From contig JAMXHR010000015.1 in the NCBI GenBank assembly GCA_023955635.1, positions 1 to 64,000 of the forward strand: DNA of 64,000 bases, read 5' to 3'. Positions 20,560-31,464 of this stretch are shown piece after piece (positions within the stretch are counted from its first letter, which is position 1; each line of letters opens with the position of its first letter). Both the position numbers and the translations under genes were made by a program. Below the pieces are notes generated by a model. It did no database searches and was not told the origin of the DNA. It was given only the letters and a program-made list of their open reading frames with translations. The DNA is from Methanosarcina sp. ERenArc_MAG2. Its GTDB lineage: Archaea; Halobacteriota; Methanosarcinia; Methanosarcinales; Methanosarcinaceae.

Positions 20560-20642
20560 TTTATGGAGTTCGGTTAGTAAAGTGAATTATAATTTAGTGA
20601 TGAAAAATCAAGCAGTAAAGAATAAAACGAGTTTCAAATACG

Positions 20643-21305
20643 GTGATCCGGTTGATTGATCTTCATACTCACACAATTTTCAGCGATGGGGAACTGATCC
20701 CCAGTGAACTTGTCCGGCGGGCTGTCATTCACGGCTATGAAGCTATTGCACTTACCGACCATGCCGATTACACAAATCTCGAACATGTTCTGGAAGCTGC
20801 AAAGAAGGCAAAATACCTGGAAGACGAATGGGATATCCGTGTTTTGCCTGGCGTTGAACTGACGCACGTGCCCCCAAGGAAGATTGCGCCCCTTGCAAAG
20901 AAAGCAAAGGATCTGGGCGCAAAAATAGTTGTAGTGCACGGGGAAACCATATCCGAACCTGTAGCACCCGGAACAAATGCAGCGTCGGTTTCCTGCGAAT
21001 ATGTGGACATCCTGGCTCACCCCGGCCTGATCTCTGAAGAAGACGTTCAGACAGCGGCAGAGAATAATGTTTTTCTTGAGATTACCGCCAGAAACGGGCA
21101 CAACAGGACAAACGGCCATGTTTCAAGGCTTGCCCTCGAAATTGGCGCAACTCTTGTGGTGAACACTGACACCCACGCCCCTGAAAACCTGATCACCGAT
21201 GAAACTGCCCTGAAAATTGCAATGGGAGCTGGCCTTACCGAGTCCAGGGCAAAAGAAGCGTTTAAAGCATCTAAAAAGAAGGTAGCAGAGAGTGAACGGT
21301 TGTGA
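20643..21305 (+). CDS. PHP-domain metal-dependent phosphoesterase
   Basis: 220-aa histidinol-phosphatase-like PHP protein. Metal ligands are in the expected order: DLHTHTIFSDG, ALTDHADY, LPGVELTHV, VVVHGET, DILAHPG and VNTDTHAPE. The start is GTG at 20643. It follows rlmE by 83 bases on the same strand. Its 3-prime end overlaps a convergent surface-protein remnant. The substrate is not clear from sequence. Confidence 0.88.
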   Translation: MIRLIDLHTHTIFSDGELIPSELVRRAVIHGYEAIALTDHADYTNLEHVLEAAKKAKYLEDEWDIRVLPGVELTHVPPRKIAPLAKKAKDLGAKIVVVHGETISEPVAPGTNAASVSCEYVDILAHPGLISEEDVQTAAENNVFLEITARNGHNRTNGHVSRLALEIGATLVVNTDTHAPENLITDETALKIAMGAGLTESRAKEAFKASKKKVAESERL

Positions 21306-21554
21306 ACTGCGGATTTTCTGCAACATGTGCAAGAGCTTGATTTATCTCTACCTGATCATCATTCCCATCACAGGTGAATTTTTCACCTCCATCGCCAGCT
21401 ACCCACACAGTCTCATTTGACAGAGTAAGAGGACATATGGACTGCATGGTATGAAAAATGAATATTCCCAGTCCAATCAGCAAAATGAGATTTACAATGG
21501 AAAATCCTATTTTTTCCAGTTTTGCCGTACTTACTTCAGATATTTTTCATTCAT
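21271..21554 (-). pseudogene. 5-prime remnant of a Methanosarcina surface protein
   Basis: On the minus strand, a short frame encodes a hydrophobic leader (FSIVNLILLIGLGIFIFHT) then WVAGDGGEKFTCDGNDDQVE and INQALAHVAENPQFTTVH. This is the N-terminal start of the large parallel beta-helix surface proteins common in Methanosarcina. The frame stops within the PHP gene and the rest of the protein is absent. The likely original start is ATG at 21552-21554, out of frame by one base in an A5 run. A decayed remnant. Confidence 0.65.
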
Positions 21555-22197
21555 TTTACCCCCATTTTTAATTATAAACCCCAGTCTTAAAAAGATCTTG
21601 AGAGTGAATTGTTAATTGAAACTGATAAAATAAACGCATGGTTATTATTTTAAACTATATATTTAAGAAGATATTATGCTTAAGATTTTTAGTAAATTAC
21701 CTCTAACCAATATAGTCCTACATTCGGCAGCAAACATATTCAAAAATATTGATCTCTTTTATTGTAGTTTTTTGTAGATACACTCGAAAATCAGTGTTAT
21801 ACGGACTAAATATCTAATAGGATTTGGTTACATTGCAAATATTTCAGCAGATTTAATTGATACCATGATAGTATATCAACATCAATCAATCCCTAATTTA
21901 ATAGATTAATTTAATTAATACAGTTTTTTGTTCCAAAAAATGCATTGTATCGACATAGAATATTTCGAAAAAATAAAAAATGTCAAAAATAAAAAACACA
22001 AGATAGAACTTTGAATTGTAGAGAGAAAACAAAGCATGAAGCCCATTTACATATTGAAAAATGTATGATTCTATCAAATTCGTGATCAATAAAGGAGATT
22101 TTAGTTCTCTGAAAGGTTAGAGTGAAGTTTTAATGATGTCTACTGACTCAATGATAAAGGAAAGTGAGAGAAATGTAAATCTAATGACGCTATAGAA
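21555..22197. other. AT-rich spacer without a recognisable gene
   Basis: I see no coding region. At 21719 the sequence TACATTCGGCAG matches one terminus of the 273-bp repeat element found at 26128 and 39079, so this may be an orphan end of that family. Confidence 0.5.
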
Positions 22198-22396
22198 GAC
22201 TCAGTACCAAAATCCAGTGATGAACGTAAAATTAAAAATCACTAGATTTTTTAATTGGTTACAATCATTGTGATTCTACTTATGGGTTGAAGTCTTTAGA
22301 TATCGAATGTTAATTTTGATTGGAGAATGAATTCTTCTTACGAATTCAGATTTTCAATCAAGAAATGCAAAAATCACTAGATTTTGGACCAGAGTC
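22198..22396. mobile_element. 199-bp MITE-like element, family A, copy 1
   Basis: Non-coding element with about 24-base terminal inverted repeats (left GACTCAGTACCAAAATCCAG, right complement GACTCTGGTCCAAAATCTAG, both followed by TGAT). It is flanked by an exact 8-bp target duplication CTATAGAA. A second copy of equal length is at 36331-36529. The interior contains further short inverted repeats (GAATTCTTCTTACGAATTC). Confidence 0.9.
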
Positions 22397-23296
22397 CTAT
22401 AGAACAAGAAAATATAATTTCAATTGTTTCTATTTCAGATATTGTCTTTGGTGGTTATTTAGAGAAATTAGTGAAAGCAAATTAGTTCATGAAACTGATT
22501 TTAAATCCACTATGAATGAAAAAATTAATATTTGTTTTTTTACTTTTTAGTTACATGAATCAAATGATAGGCGCTGGAAAATTCTTTTACAAGTACCAGC
22601 CAATAAATAAATATCTATTTGAAAATTTAAAAAATAATCAATTATACTTCAAAGATCCATGTGAATTTAATGATCCTTTCGATAGTAAAATGAAAGGTTA
22701 TTATAAAGGTTCAGAACAAAAGTGGAACGAACGCTTTTCTCATTTAATTGGAAATGATATCGATTTTCAAGAATGCATTAGGGCAGATGTTCTTAAACTT
22801 GATGAAACTAATGGAGATCTAATTTTTGATGAGCAGTTGGTGGAAAAGTATGTAAACAAGCTACCCTTAACTTATTGTCTTTGCGAAGAAAATAACAATA
22901 TTTTGATGTGGAGTCACTATGCGGATGATCACAAAGGAGTGTGTCTAAGTTTCAAATCGAAATATAAACCAAAGTTGCCAGATTATGAATATGTGTTAAC
23001 ATTGAATTCGGAACCTGTACCGATACGTAAAGTAGTGTATAATTACACAATACCAAGCCCAATAAACTTGATGGATAAAAGTGAATTTAAACAAGTGTAT
23101 AAATTTTTCTTATCAAAGTTTCAAGGTTGGGGATATGAAAAAGAATACAGAATTGTATTACTAGAGCCAAAATCACAGAACATAAACGAATTCGAAAAAG
23201 ATGAATTAGAAGGTGTTATTTTTGGATTAGATATAGATTATAAAGCTGCTGACGAAGTTCGCAGAATTATAGAAGAAAATTATTTGTTAAAAGGAT

Positions 23297-24435
23297 TAGG
23301 ACTTACGCATTTGAAATGCCGAAAAAGTAATATCATTTAAAATATACTAATATCTCCATAGTTCCCCAAAAACGTACGGAGTTATGGATATAAACCCACC
23401 TAAGTGTATTGACATTGATTTCATTAATTTTCTCATTGCGGCATCTAACGTTTTCAGCTGTACTGAAGCTGCTAGATGTTATCCAATCGTAGCTAATGCT
23501 CCTTCTCACGATGCTTTCACTCGTTGCCTTCAAAGGCAACCTCCAGACACAGAAGCATTATGGGAAGAAGTAAAAAGTCATGTTAAGCCTGAAGAAGGCT
23601 TTCTAATTATTGACGATTCAACATTAGATAAACCATACGCAAAAGAAATGGCTTTTGTTCGTCGTATGTGGAGTGGAAAACATCATCGTGCTGTAAAGGG
23701 GATAGGTTTGGTCACCTTAGTTTGGACAGACGGTACAACTGTTATACCTATCGATTTTCGAATTTATAACATTGATGAAGACGACAAAACAAAGAATGAC
23801 CATTTCCGCGATATGCTTGACAAAGCCGAAGAACGTGGTTTTAATCCCGAATTTGTTTTGTTTGATACATGGTACGCAAGTGTGAAAAACCTTAAAGCAA
23901 TAAAGAAGAAAGAATGGCATTTCCTTACAAGGTTAAAGAAAAATCGTTTGGTAAATCCTGATAAGAAGGGAAATGTGCCACTTGAAACAGTAGAGATTCC
24001 TCCAAAAGGACTTGTGGTTCATCTCAAAGCATATGGATTTGTAAAGGTGTTTAGGATAGTTTCAAAAGATGGAGACACGCAACACTGGGTTACAGATGTA
24101 CAGGATATGGATGAATCAAAACGTGAAGAGTTGGCAAAGAAGTCATGGAAAATTGAGGAATACCACAGAGGAATAAAGCAGTTCTGTGGGGTCGAAAAAT
24201 GTCAGGCAAGAAAGGAAGAGTCACAAAGAGCACATATAATGTTCTCATTAAGAGCGTTCCTTAGACTGGAGTTACAAAGAATCAAAACGGGGATATCCTG
24301 GTTCGAAAGTACGATGAAAATTCGGAGAGGGGCAGTGACAGCATATTTAAATAACCCAATATACACATTAAATTAATTCGTATGGATGGGAAGTTGTTAA
24401 AAACGATATGTCAAGAGCCAACTGCGTAACTCCTA
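23297..24435 (+). mobile_element. IS701-like insertion sequence with 5-bp target duplication
   Basis: 1139 bp. Left end TAGGACTTACGCATTTG and right end (complement) TAGGAGTTACGCAGTTG form the inverted repeats. AGGAT is duplicated on both sides (23292-23296 and 24436-24440). The insertion splits a DUF2971 gene. Ends and transposase look intact. Confidence 0.9.
23384..24376 (+). CDS. IS701/IS4-superfamily DDE transposase
   Basis: 330-aa transposase in a single uninterrupted frame. Conserved parts: GFLIIDDSTLDKPYAKEM (first catalytic Asp), FVLFDTWYASVKNLKAIKKK (second Asp) and SWKIEEYHRGIKQFCGVEKC (catalytic Glu in the YREK-like motif). It is the only transposase in the window without a frame break, and the element has intact ends, so it may be recently active. 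Confidence 0.9.
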   Translation: MDINPPKCIDIDFINFLIAASNVFSCTEAARCYPIVANAPSHDAFTRCLQRQPPDTEALWEEVKSHVKPEEGFLIIDDSTLDKPYAKEMAFVRRMWSGKHHRAVKGIGLVTLVWTDGTTVIPIDFRIYNIDEDDKTKNDHFRDMLDKAEERGFNPEFVLFDTWYASVKNLKAIKKKEWHFLTRLKKNRLVNPDKKGNVPLETVEIPPKGLVVHLKAYGFVKVFRIVSKDGDTQHWVTDVQDMDESKREELAKKSWKIEEYHRGIKQFCGVEKCQARKEESQRAHIMFSLRAFLRLELQRIKTGISWFESTMKIRRGAVTAYLNNPIYTLN

Positions 24436-24634
24436 AGGATTTAATGTAAACTTTTATAAAGCTGAACCTATTTCTGGTGAATACAAAATTCGGATTGTCA
24501 AAATAGAAAATATTGATTACTATATACGAGTTATAAAATATAAAGAGTTGGATAAGCATTTAAGAGAATGGGTACCTCATTATACGACAGATATTATGAG
24601 ATAATAAATCCGCTATATAGTTTGATTTATTATC

Positions 24635-25236
24635 GAGCCTATCCCAAAACTTCATCTACTCTTATCATTGCTGCTAACATTACAACTCCAAGGTATATTT
24701 CTTTGATATATCTTGGAAATACTTTCTTACATGACCTATCCGACTAAAGAACTTCTCTATTGCACTTTTCTTTTTGTATTCTTCCAAATCTACCTTTATT
24801 GATCTTCTTCTTTCCTTTTTCTTCGGATTTCTTTTGTTTACTGGTATATTGGATTTTATTCCTCTTTTTCGGCAGGAATATCCTTTGTATCTGTAAAGCA
24901 ATGAGAAAGATCTATTTTCTTCAGATCATAACCTTTGTTTAAAAATTCATTGAAAGTCTTCTGATAAGTACCATGTTCACACAAATAGAGATGAAATCTA
25001 TGTACTGTTGACTTAGAGCCATAGCGACAGGGAACGTCTTTCCACGTAGAACCTGTCATAATAACGTACAAAATACCGTTCATTAACTTTCGCAGATCTG
25101 CACGTGGCCTTCCTGTATGTGATTTTTGTGGAGGAAGATAAGGTTTTATGAATTCCCATAGAGCGTCATCGATGTCATGGAATGACATAAAGCTAAATAT
25201 ATAATTCCAACATTATATTAGTTTCGGGATAGACTC
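24635..25236 (-). mobile_element. IS5-type element, short or internally deleted, transposase broken
   Basis: About 602 bp with inverted repeats GAGCCTATCCCAAAACT (left) and complement GAGTCTATCCCGAAACT (right). The transposase on the minus strand starts at 25188 (MSFHDIDDALWEFIKPYLPP, then RKLMNGILYVIMTGSTWKDV), shifts frame at an A5 run (24865-24869), and continues as RGIKSNIPVNKRNPKK and EYKKKSAIEKFFSRIGHVRK. The combined length is about 170 aa, shorter than a full IS5 transposase, and the central catalytic part seems missing. A related but further decayed copy is at 37540-38275. Confidence 0.82.
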
Positions 25237-25630
25237 CAGATCAAAAGTACAGAGGAATTACTAACTTTCGGAGTTCAGGTTCAATGACTCAGGGGGACGA
25301 CCAGATATTAAAAGGTCTGTCTGGGCAATCTTTGTATGTTGGCTTGCCTACCCTTCAATAAAATATAGTTTTCTATGTAAACTCTGAATGAACCCATAAG
25401 CTCTCCGGAAAAGTGCAGACTGGAAGATTTAAGTTCTTGGAAATTTTACACAGATAATACTCTAAATAATGGGCTGAAACTGTCACAGCTGCTTAATCCC
25501 ACGAATTTGAAATCTATTTAACTGAGTCGGTTTCCTCTGTACTTATTCCGGAAACTATATCTCTTCTTATGCCAATCTACTTTTAATTATTTTCAAGCCT
25601 TTCTATAAAATAAAGAGAAGATGGTTGGCT
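25237..25630. other. Spacer without recognisable gene
   Basis: Nothing identifiable beyond a possible ribosome-binding GAGAAGATGG just before the next gene. Confidence 0.5.
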
Positions 25631-25963
25631 ATGGATAAGCCTGATATGAAAATTTTAAGTTTCATGTTCTATTTATTGATAATTCTTTCAGTTTTTGCCT
25701 TTGTTGAGGAAAGAGATTTTTTAGCTATAAGCTCTCCTTCTTCCGGAGATGAGGGTAAAGCTTTTTTCACCGTTAATGAAGGAGAATCGCAGTCAGAAAA
25801 TTCTCTTTACGACAATGAACCTATTTATGAGAGTCAAAATACAGGTGTACCGACTTCCGGATTAATTGATCCAGAAAAAGGTAAGGATGTTCCGGGTCCC
25901 AGCTACATAATTTCTCTGGCAGTTTTCGGGCTGGCTTATTGCCTGAAAATATCCAAAAAATAA
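25631..25963 (+). CDS. Small secreted or surface protein with sorting-signal-like C-terminus
   Basis: 110-aa protein from the ATG at 25631. It has an N-terminal hydrophobic segment (FMFYLLIILSVFAFV), a Ser/Asn/Glu-rich middle (SSPSSGDEGKAF, SQSENSLYDNEP), and a C-terminal PGPSYIISLAVFGLAYCLKI followed by SKK. The end resembles the PGF-CTERM archaeosortase signal (short motif, hydrophobic helix, basic tail), but with PGP in place of PGF, so processing is uncertain. I do not recognise the family. It stands alone between an IS5 element and a repeat element. Confidence 0.55.
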   Translation: MDKPDMKILSFMFYLLIILSVFAFVEERDFLAISSPSSGDEGKAFFTVNEGESQSENSLYDNEPIYESQNTGVPTSGLIDPEKGKDVPGPSYIISLAVFGLAYCLKISKK

Positions 25964-26127
25964 AAGTAACTACTCAGGGTATAGTTAGTGGCGCTTTTTT
26001 GAGCGCCGCTAGACTACTACCCATAACCGACAAACTATTTTTTATGATTTTGAAAGAGAAAAGGAACTTTTGTTAAGGCAACTTCCTTAAAAGAGTTACT
26101 TATTTTTGGCTAGTGCAACTTCCAACC

Positions 26128-26400
26128 TACATTCGGCAGGTCGACAATTAATTTTCAATAGTTTTGGTGATGGCGATTTTGAAATGATGCTCCATAATTG
26201 TGTGCAGTCGTTAGGTTTACATATGACCAATTATTAATTTCTCATACAAAACTTCAATGAAAAAATGATTCAGTACTTATATATGTCGTGGGAGTTGAGC
26301 CACATGTTAACCAACTTTAAACCCAATATATAGTTAGCTAATATTCAAAAACGGTATCGGAAAAAATATTCTATTTTTTAATGTAGACCTGCCGAAAGCA
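26128..26400. mobile_element. 273-bp MITE-like element, family B, copy 1
   Basis: Non-coding element with termini TACATTCGGCAGGTCGACA and complement TGCTTTCGGCAGGTCTACAT. An inverted, highly similar copy lies at 39079-39350. No target duplication is clear. The interior is AT-rich without an open frame. Confidence 0.85.
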
Positions 26401-26512
26401 CGCTATAACCAAAACTATAAGCTTCAGTAGTTCCGAATAACCCAAGTTCCGAATGCTAAATTTGACAGTCATCGAATATTTAGGATTTACCGAAAAAAAT
26501 ATTTAATGAACC

Positions 26513-27714
26513 ATGGAATTCGTTTGTGATGCTAACCAAAAACGACTCCATAGCCATAGATACAGCCAGCTTGCTGTATCCTCTGAATTGTTTCGTAAAT
26601 ATGATATAATAACTTTGCCAGAATCTGCAAATTATGAATGTCAGGACACTCTAAACGTGTTGTTACATGCCTCAACATCTTCTACAAACTCTCTTGAATC
26701 TGCAAGTAATGACCTCAAAAGCAAAAATCCTAACTCAAGAATCCCCTCAGCAGATACTATTTTCAATTACATCAAAGACAATAATATTGAAGATGCTCTT
26801 TCTGCTTTCAGAAAAATGAATTTTGAGATTTTCAAGATGATGAAACTTGAAAACACTGTTCATGACATAGCTATTGATTTTCATGACATTCCATTTTATG
26901 GAGACAAAAATACTCCCGGAATTAGGGAATAAAACCAAAGAATGGCAGTTCATGGGGTAAATCATTCTGTACCCTGGATATAATTGGAACTTCTCATTTG
27001 ACACTTGACGTAATCGACATTAATGGTTTGAACAAGAATTATTCCCTTTTCATCGAATCTTTCTTCGAAAGACTTAAGATAATAGGTGTAAAAACAGGGA
27101 CAACATACCTTGACAAAGAATTTTTTAACAGAGCTGTGATTTCAAAATTAGATGAACTTAAAGTCAATTTTGTTATAGCAGCTAAATCAAATCAGGTTAT
27201 CAATAGAGAACTTAAAAATCATCAAAAAGAGTGGGGAAATACTCCAACTATTTTTGAATATCAATTTAAGCAAGGAGGACCTTCCTTCAGTATTGTGGCA
27301 ATATACGATGATAAAAAGGAAAGGTACATCCTGTTTGCTACAAACAAAGAGGCAGAATCAACTGAGAAATTTGAAAAGACAATTCCTGAAGAATACAGAA
27401 AAAGATGGAACATAGAAACTGGCTATAGAGTGAAAAACGACTTCAAGATACGAACATGTACAAAATCTCCAGTAGCAAGAGTATTGTTCTTTGTTATTCA
27501 GTGCATCATGTACAATGTTCTAAATATGCTAAAGTCAGTTATCGAAATTACAGCTTATGAGCTAAAATCATTAATAAATGAAGACATAAACAAAGCTGTT
27601 AGATATAGGCTAAAGTCGCTGAATTTAATTCCGGTTAAGGTGTTACTGGAATGTTTGAGGTGGTTTAATGAAGAAAGAAATCGAGTGCTACGCACTCGAT
27701 TAACTATAATATAA
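26513..27714 (+). pseudogene. ISH3-like transposase, one base missing in a G-run
   Basis: Two consecutive frames make one transposase of about 400 aa. The first (26513-26932) ends after HDIAIDFHDIPFYGDKNTPG; the second (seen from about 26930, annotated frame 26998-27714) continues KPKNGSSWGKSFCTLDIIGT, SHLTLDVIDINGLNKNYS and YRKRWNIETGYRVKNDF. One more G at 26925-26927 gives a continuous GIRGIKPKNGSSWG. The DDE Asp (IDFHDIP) and Glu (NIETGY) regions are present. I could not define inverted repeats for the element. Confidence 0.8.
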
Positions 27715-28819
27715 GTTACACTAAATAAAAAATTACAAACTTAAGAGCTTATGCTATGAAATTACTCAATAAGATCTTACTTTTTATAAGATGTAAGTCG
27801 AAGTTATAGCTTAAGAATTTTAAGCTCTTATCAGTAATTTAGTATATTTTGAAAATTACTGGGCATAAAGTAAAATCAATATGTTTTTGTCATTCGGAAG
27901 TAAGTCTGATCGGAACTACTGAAGCTTGTTTGCAAGGCTTTCATTCTCGAAGCAAAGGACAGCTTACCGAAAAAAAGGTTGAAGCTTACCACAGAGAATC
28001 CAGACCACCCTTAATATTGGGTTCCATCTCCATGTCACCCTTAATATTAGGTCCATTTCTAGGAATATCCCGTACGGCACCGTCAGGGTGAGGATATCTT
28101 TGCCAAGAAGATCAAGTTATGAAATTCCTCGGAAAATCAACCTGCAACACGAACGCAGGCTTCAAGAGAAGCCAAAGATTCAATTTATTTTGTTGAGTGC
28201 ATGTTTTTAACTTTGGTAGTTGAGAGAAAGGCTGAAATTGGCTTAGAATCGGCGAGTGGGAAATTAGTTTTTAAAGTTAACTTTCTTCTATTATTCATAT
28301 ATTTTAACTGCTCCTCTAGGGGATAAACACTGTATAAATCAGAAAAATCCAGAAATTTAATTTCGAGATCAGTTTCAAATAAGGAAATTTATCAAATTTT
28401 GAATATGAAAACCATTTTAAGATACAATACATAACTTTATATTAATATTAATCCTCAGTCACTTGAGGCAGTAATAGCTAATATGATTCTTTTTGTGCAC
28501 TGTATAAATGAATATCACATAAAAAGGTGCAGAGATGGCATGATTCTCTCAAGGAATGCGAAGATTATGTTAAAGGGGATTCTGAGGATGTATACGTTGT
28601 ACCTGGCGAGTACAAAGTAAAAGGTCTTATTCTCAGACTCACTATTGAATTTTAAACTGGGGCAAGGGAAAATCCATAATATGCCCCTGAACTCAATATA
28701 GAGCCTTAGAATATACCTGTAAATTAAGAGGAAAGAGACGCTTGTGATAGGGAAAAGATCATGAAATTAATAGTAGCTTACAAAAATGTATAAATTAGAT
28801 TTGAATGTAAGGGTTATTT
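27715..28819. other. 1.1-kb spacer with only scraps of coding sequence
   Basis: No complete gene. Short hairpins occur at about 27740-27835 (AAGAGCTTATGC / AAGCTCTTATC). At 28528-28656 a plus-strand frame (GTG start) reads SLKECEDYVKGDSEDVYVVP and ends LTIEF; it looks like real coding sequence but is only about 42 codons and unrecognised, so it may be a gene remnant. Around 28010-28050, CACCCTTAATATT is repeated. Confidence 0.4.
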
Positions 28820-31442
28820 TTATGAATCTTTCAATTCCTCAAGGCTTCTTTCACAAAAATCGATTATTTTTTGATCTTCTATTTCTCTTCCAATAAATAA
28901 TCCCTGCCCGTAATATTCAATTGCTCTCCTTGGCTCGTCCAGATCACTGTATGCCATTCCCAGATTCCAGAGGGCTATACCTTCTCCTCGTCTATCCCCT
29001 GTTTCTTTAGCAATTTTTAGTGCCTGCTCATAATATTCAATTGCCTTTATTGGATCACCTAGATCACGGTACATTATCCCCAGATTTCCAAGACAAGCTT
29101 CTTCTCCTTGCCTATCCCCTATTTCTTGAGCAATTTTTAGTGCCTGCTCATAATATTCAATTGCCTTTATTGGATCACCTAGATCCTTGTATGCTATTCC
29201 CAGATTTCCAAGGTGATTTCCTTTTCTTCGCCTATCCCCTATTTCTTGAGCAATTTTTAGTGCCCGCTCATAATATTCAATTGCCTTTATTGGATCACCT
29301 ACATCACTGTACACTATTCCCAGATTTCCAAGGAGATTTCCTTCTGCTCGCTTATCCCCTATTTCTTGAGCAATTTCTAGTGCCCGCTCATAATATTCAA
29401 TTGCCTTTATTGGATCACCTAGATCCTTGTATGCTATTCCCAGGTTTCCAAGGTGACTTCCTTCTCCTTGCCTGTAGCCAATTTCTTGAGCAATTTTCAG
29501 TCCCTTTTCAAAATACTCAATTGCTTTTCTTGGCTCACTCAGATCCTTGTATGCTATCCCCAGATTTCCAAGACAAGCTTCTTCTCCTCGCCTATCCCCT
29601 ATTTCTTGAGCAATTTTTAGTGCCTGCTCATAATATTCAATTGCCTTTATTGGATCACCTAGATCTTTGTATGCTATTCCCAGATTTCCAAGGTGATTTC
29701 CTTCTCCTTGCCTGTAGCCAATTTCTTGAGCAATTTTCAGTCCCTTTTCAGAATATTCAATTGCTTTTTTCAACTCGCCCAAATAATGGTATGCTATGCC
29801 CAGATTTCCAAGGACTATACTTTCTCCTCGCCTGTTTCCAATTTCTTGAGCAATTTTCAGTCCCTTTTCAGAATACTCAATTGCTTTTCTTGGCTCACTC
29901 AGATCCTTGTATGCTATCCCCAGATTTCCAAGAATTATACTATGATTTCCTTTGTCTTTCAGGAGAATTTCTTCCCCAAAATGATATTCTGGTAACAATT
30001 TTGAGTAAAGGTCAACAAGTACTGTGTAATTGCCCCAAAGATCAAGGTATATATGCAGATTATTATCAAATATAATATTGAAAGCCTGGTCATGTTCTTC
30101 TGACATGCAGGCATGATAATGAGCTTCAATAAGAGGTTGAATGTCTTCTTTTTTTGCTAATTTCTCTGGAATGGGCAAGGAGAGGTAGTATTCCATTGCA
30201 AACTTATGAACTTCTTCTTTATTCTCTAGATCACTGTAAGAAAATTCCTGTACAAGCGGATGGAGCCAATAATTTCCGTTATGGTCAGTTTCTAACAGTG
30301 ACTTATCAATAAGCTTCTTAATGGCATTTGGAGAATTCATTCCCGCAAACATATTTTTAAGCCCTTTCATCCTTACAGGCTCACGATATATAGAAATGCG
30401 CTCGAGTAACCCTTTCTCATCGCCAACTAATTTCTTGAAGAGCTTCCTTGCTATTAAAATTATTTCTTTTTTTGTTCCTGATATAAACTCAGATCTTCAA
30501 GAATATCCTCTACTCCATATTCTTTTACCAGCCCAACAAGTAAATTCAAGGCCAGTGGATGTCCATCCACGCCTGTGGCCAGTTCTTCTAATTTATCCGG
30601 CTTTAAATCTCCAAGTCCATTTTTTACAAGATAATCAACTGCAAAATTGGTTTTTAAACCTCTGATACCCTGTTTTTCTCCTTCTATTACGTCAATTAAG
30701 CATTCTCCATTTTTTAACTTGGGGAATATCCTGCTTGTTATTATGATCTTGGCCTGATGGGTACTGTTACGTAAACAGGTAAAAAACAGATCCACATTTT
30801 CGTCTTTAAAATAAATGTCATCAAATATTGTTTCCAAATTGTCAAAAATGAGCCATACCGGTTTCCTTACCTGTAATTTGTCAGTGAGTCTGTCGATATC
30901 CTTTTTTCTGGCTCTCTTTTTTCCTCCTTGAATAATACAATATCAGGAGAGTTCATATAAGCCGCAAGTTTTTCTAGAATATCTTCTAATCTGGCACTTT
31001 GATTCAGCCTGAAATCAAACCAGAAAGGAATAGGGACATTAGCTGGCCTTATATCAATGAGGGCTCTTAAAAGAGTAGTCTTTCCTACTCCCCCTATCCC
31101 GGTAAAAATTAAAAGTCGGTGATCTTGAAGATATACGAGAGCCTGATTTAATTCTTCCACTCTGTTTGTGGTGACAAATTCTTTTACTCCAGGATCAAAA
31201 TAAGGAAGGGCAGAAGGATTATAACTGTTTAACATTTTGAGATTGGCTTCTTCTTTTCTCTTCTGTTCCAGATAAGCTATTAATTTAACCAGAGCTTCTC
31301 CTGAAGGTTCCTTTATCATAAATTGGGTGATATATTCTCCAATGGCTACCTGGCCAGTAACGTCGCCTATAGAGGCATTACCGCCGGCTGTCAGTCCTGG
31401 CCCGCCCATTACATTTTTACTGCCCAGAGGCTGTTCGCTCAT
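28820..31442 (-). CDS. STAND/NLR-like ATPase with TPR repeats, frame broken at two A-runs
   Basis: One large protein of about 870 aa in three frames. Order: glycine-rich motif NVMGGPGLTAGGNASIGDVT with GQVAIGEYI (residues 10-38); a short helical linker; an NB-ARC-like NTPase with Walker A FTGIGGVGKTTLL (about 114-122), Walker B VWLIFDNLET and sensor IIITSRIFPKL; a winged-helix-like region; then nine TPR-like repeats of 40 residues (for example NLGIAYKDLGDPIKAIEYYE). Breaks: an A6 run at 30902-30907 (or 30917-30922) and an A7 run at 30467-30473; one more A at each restores the frame. The repeats are nearly identical in DNA (120-bp period). This layout is that of bacterial NLR-like immune sensors. 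The neighbour upstream carries the same N-terminal motif. Confidence 0.82.
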
Positions 31443-31464
31443 TGGATATCCGACCTTAGCATAT

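Larger units (their letters stand above)
22555..24604 (+). pseudogene. DUF2971 protein gene interrupted by an IS element
   Basis: DUF2971 family gene, with FKDPCEFNDPFDSKM, LCEENNNILMWSHYADDHKG and FQGWGYEKEYRIVLL. After LLKG (23296) the IS701-like element begins, so the frame as read ends at 23340 with IS-derived residues. Beyond the element, directly after the AGGAT target duplicate, the same gene resumes in frame: GFNVNFYKAEPISGEYKIRI...HYTTDIMR, stop at 24604. Removing the element and one AGGAT restores an uninterrupted gene of about 300 codons. The start is probably ATG 22555; an in-frame ATG at 22516 would add a spurious hydrophobic leader. DUF2971 proteins have no settled function; some occur beside defence genes. 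Confidence 0.82.

Noticed and set aside
22320..22550. 76-codon plus-strand frame
   Set aside because: It begins inside the family A MITE and has no sensible composition; the DUF2971 start lies just after it.
29020..30075. Long plus-strand open frame (351 codons) opposite the NLR TPR region
   Set aside because: It is the antisense shadow of the 120-bp repeats; the product is a repetitive Leu/Phe/Pro-rich sequence with no family features, and the minus strand has clear TPRs.
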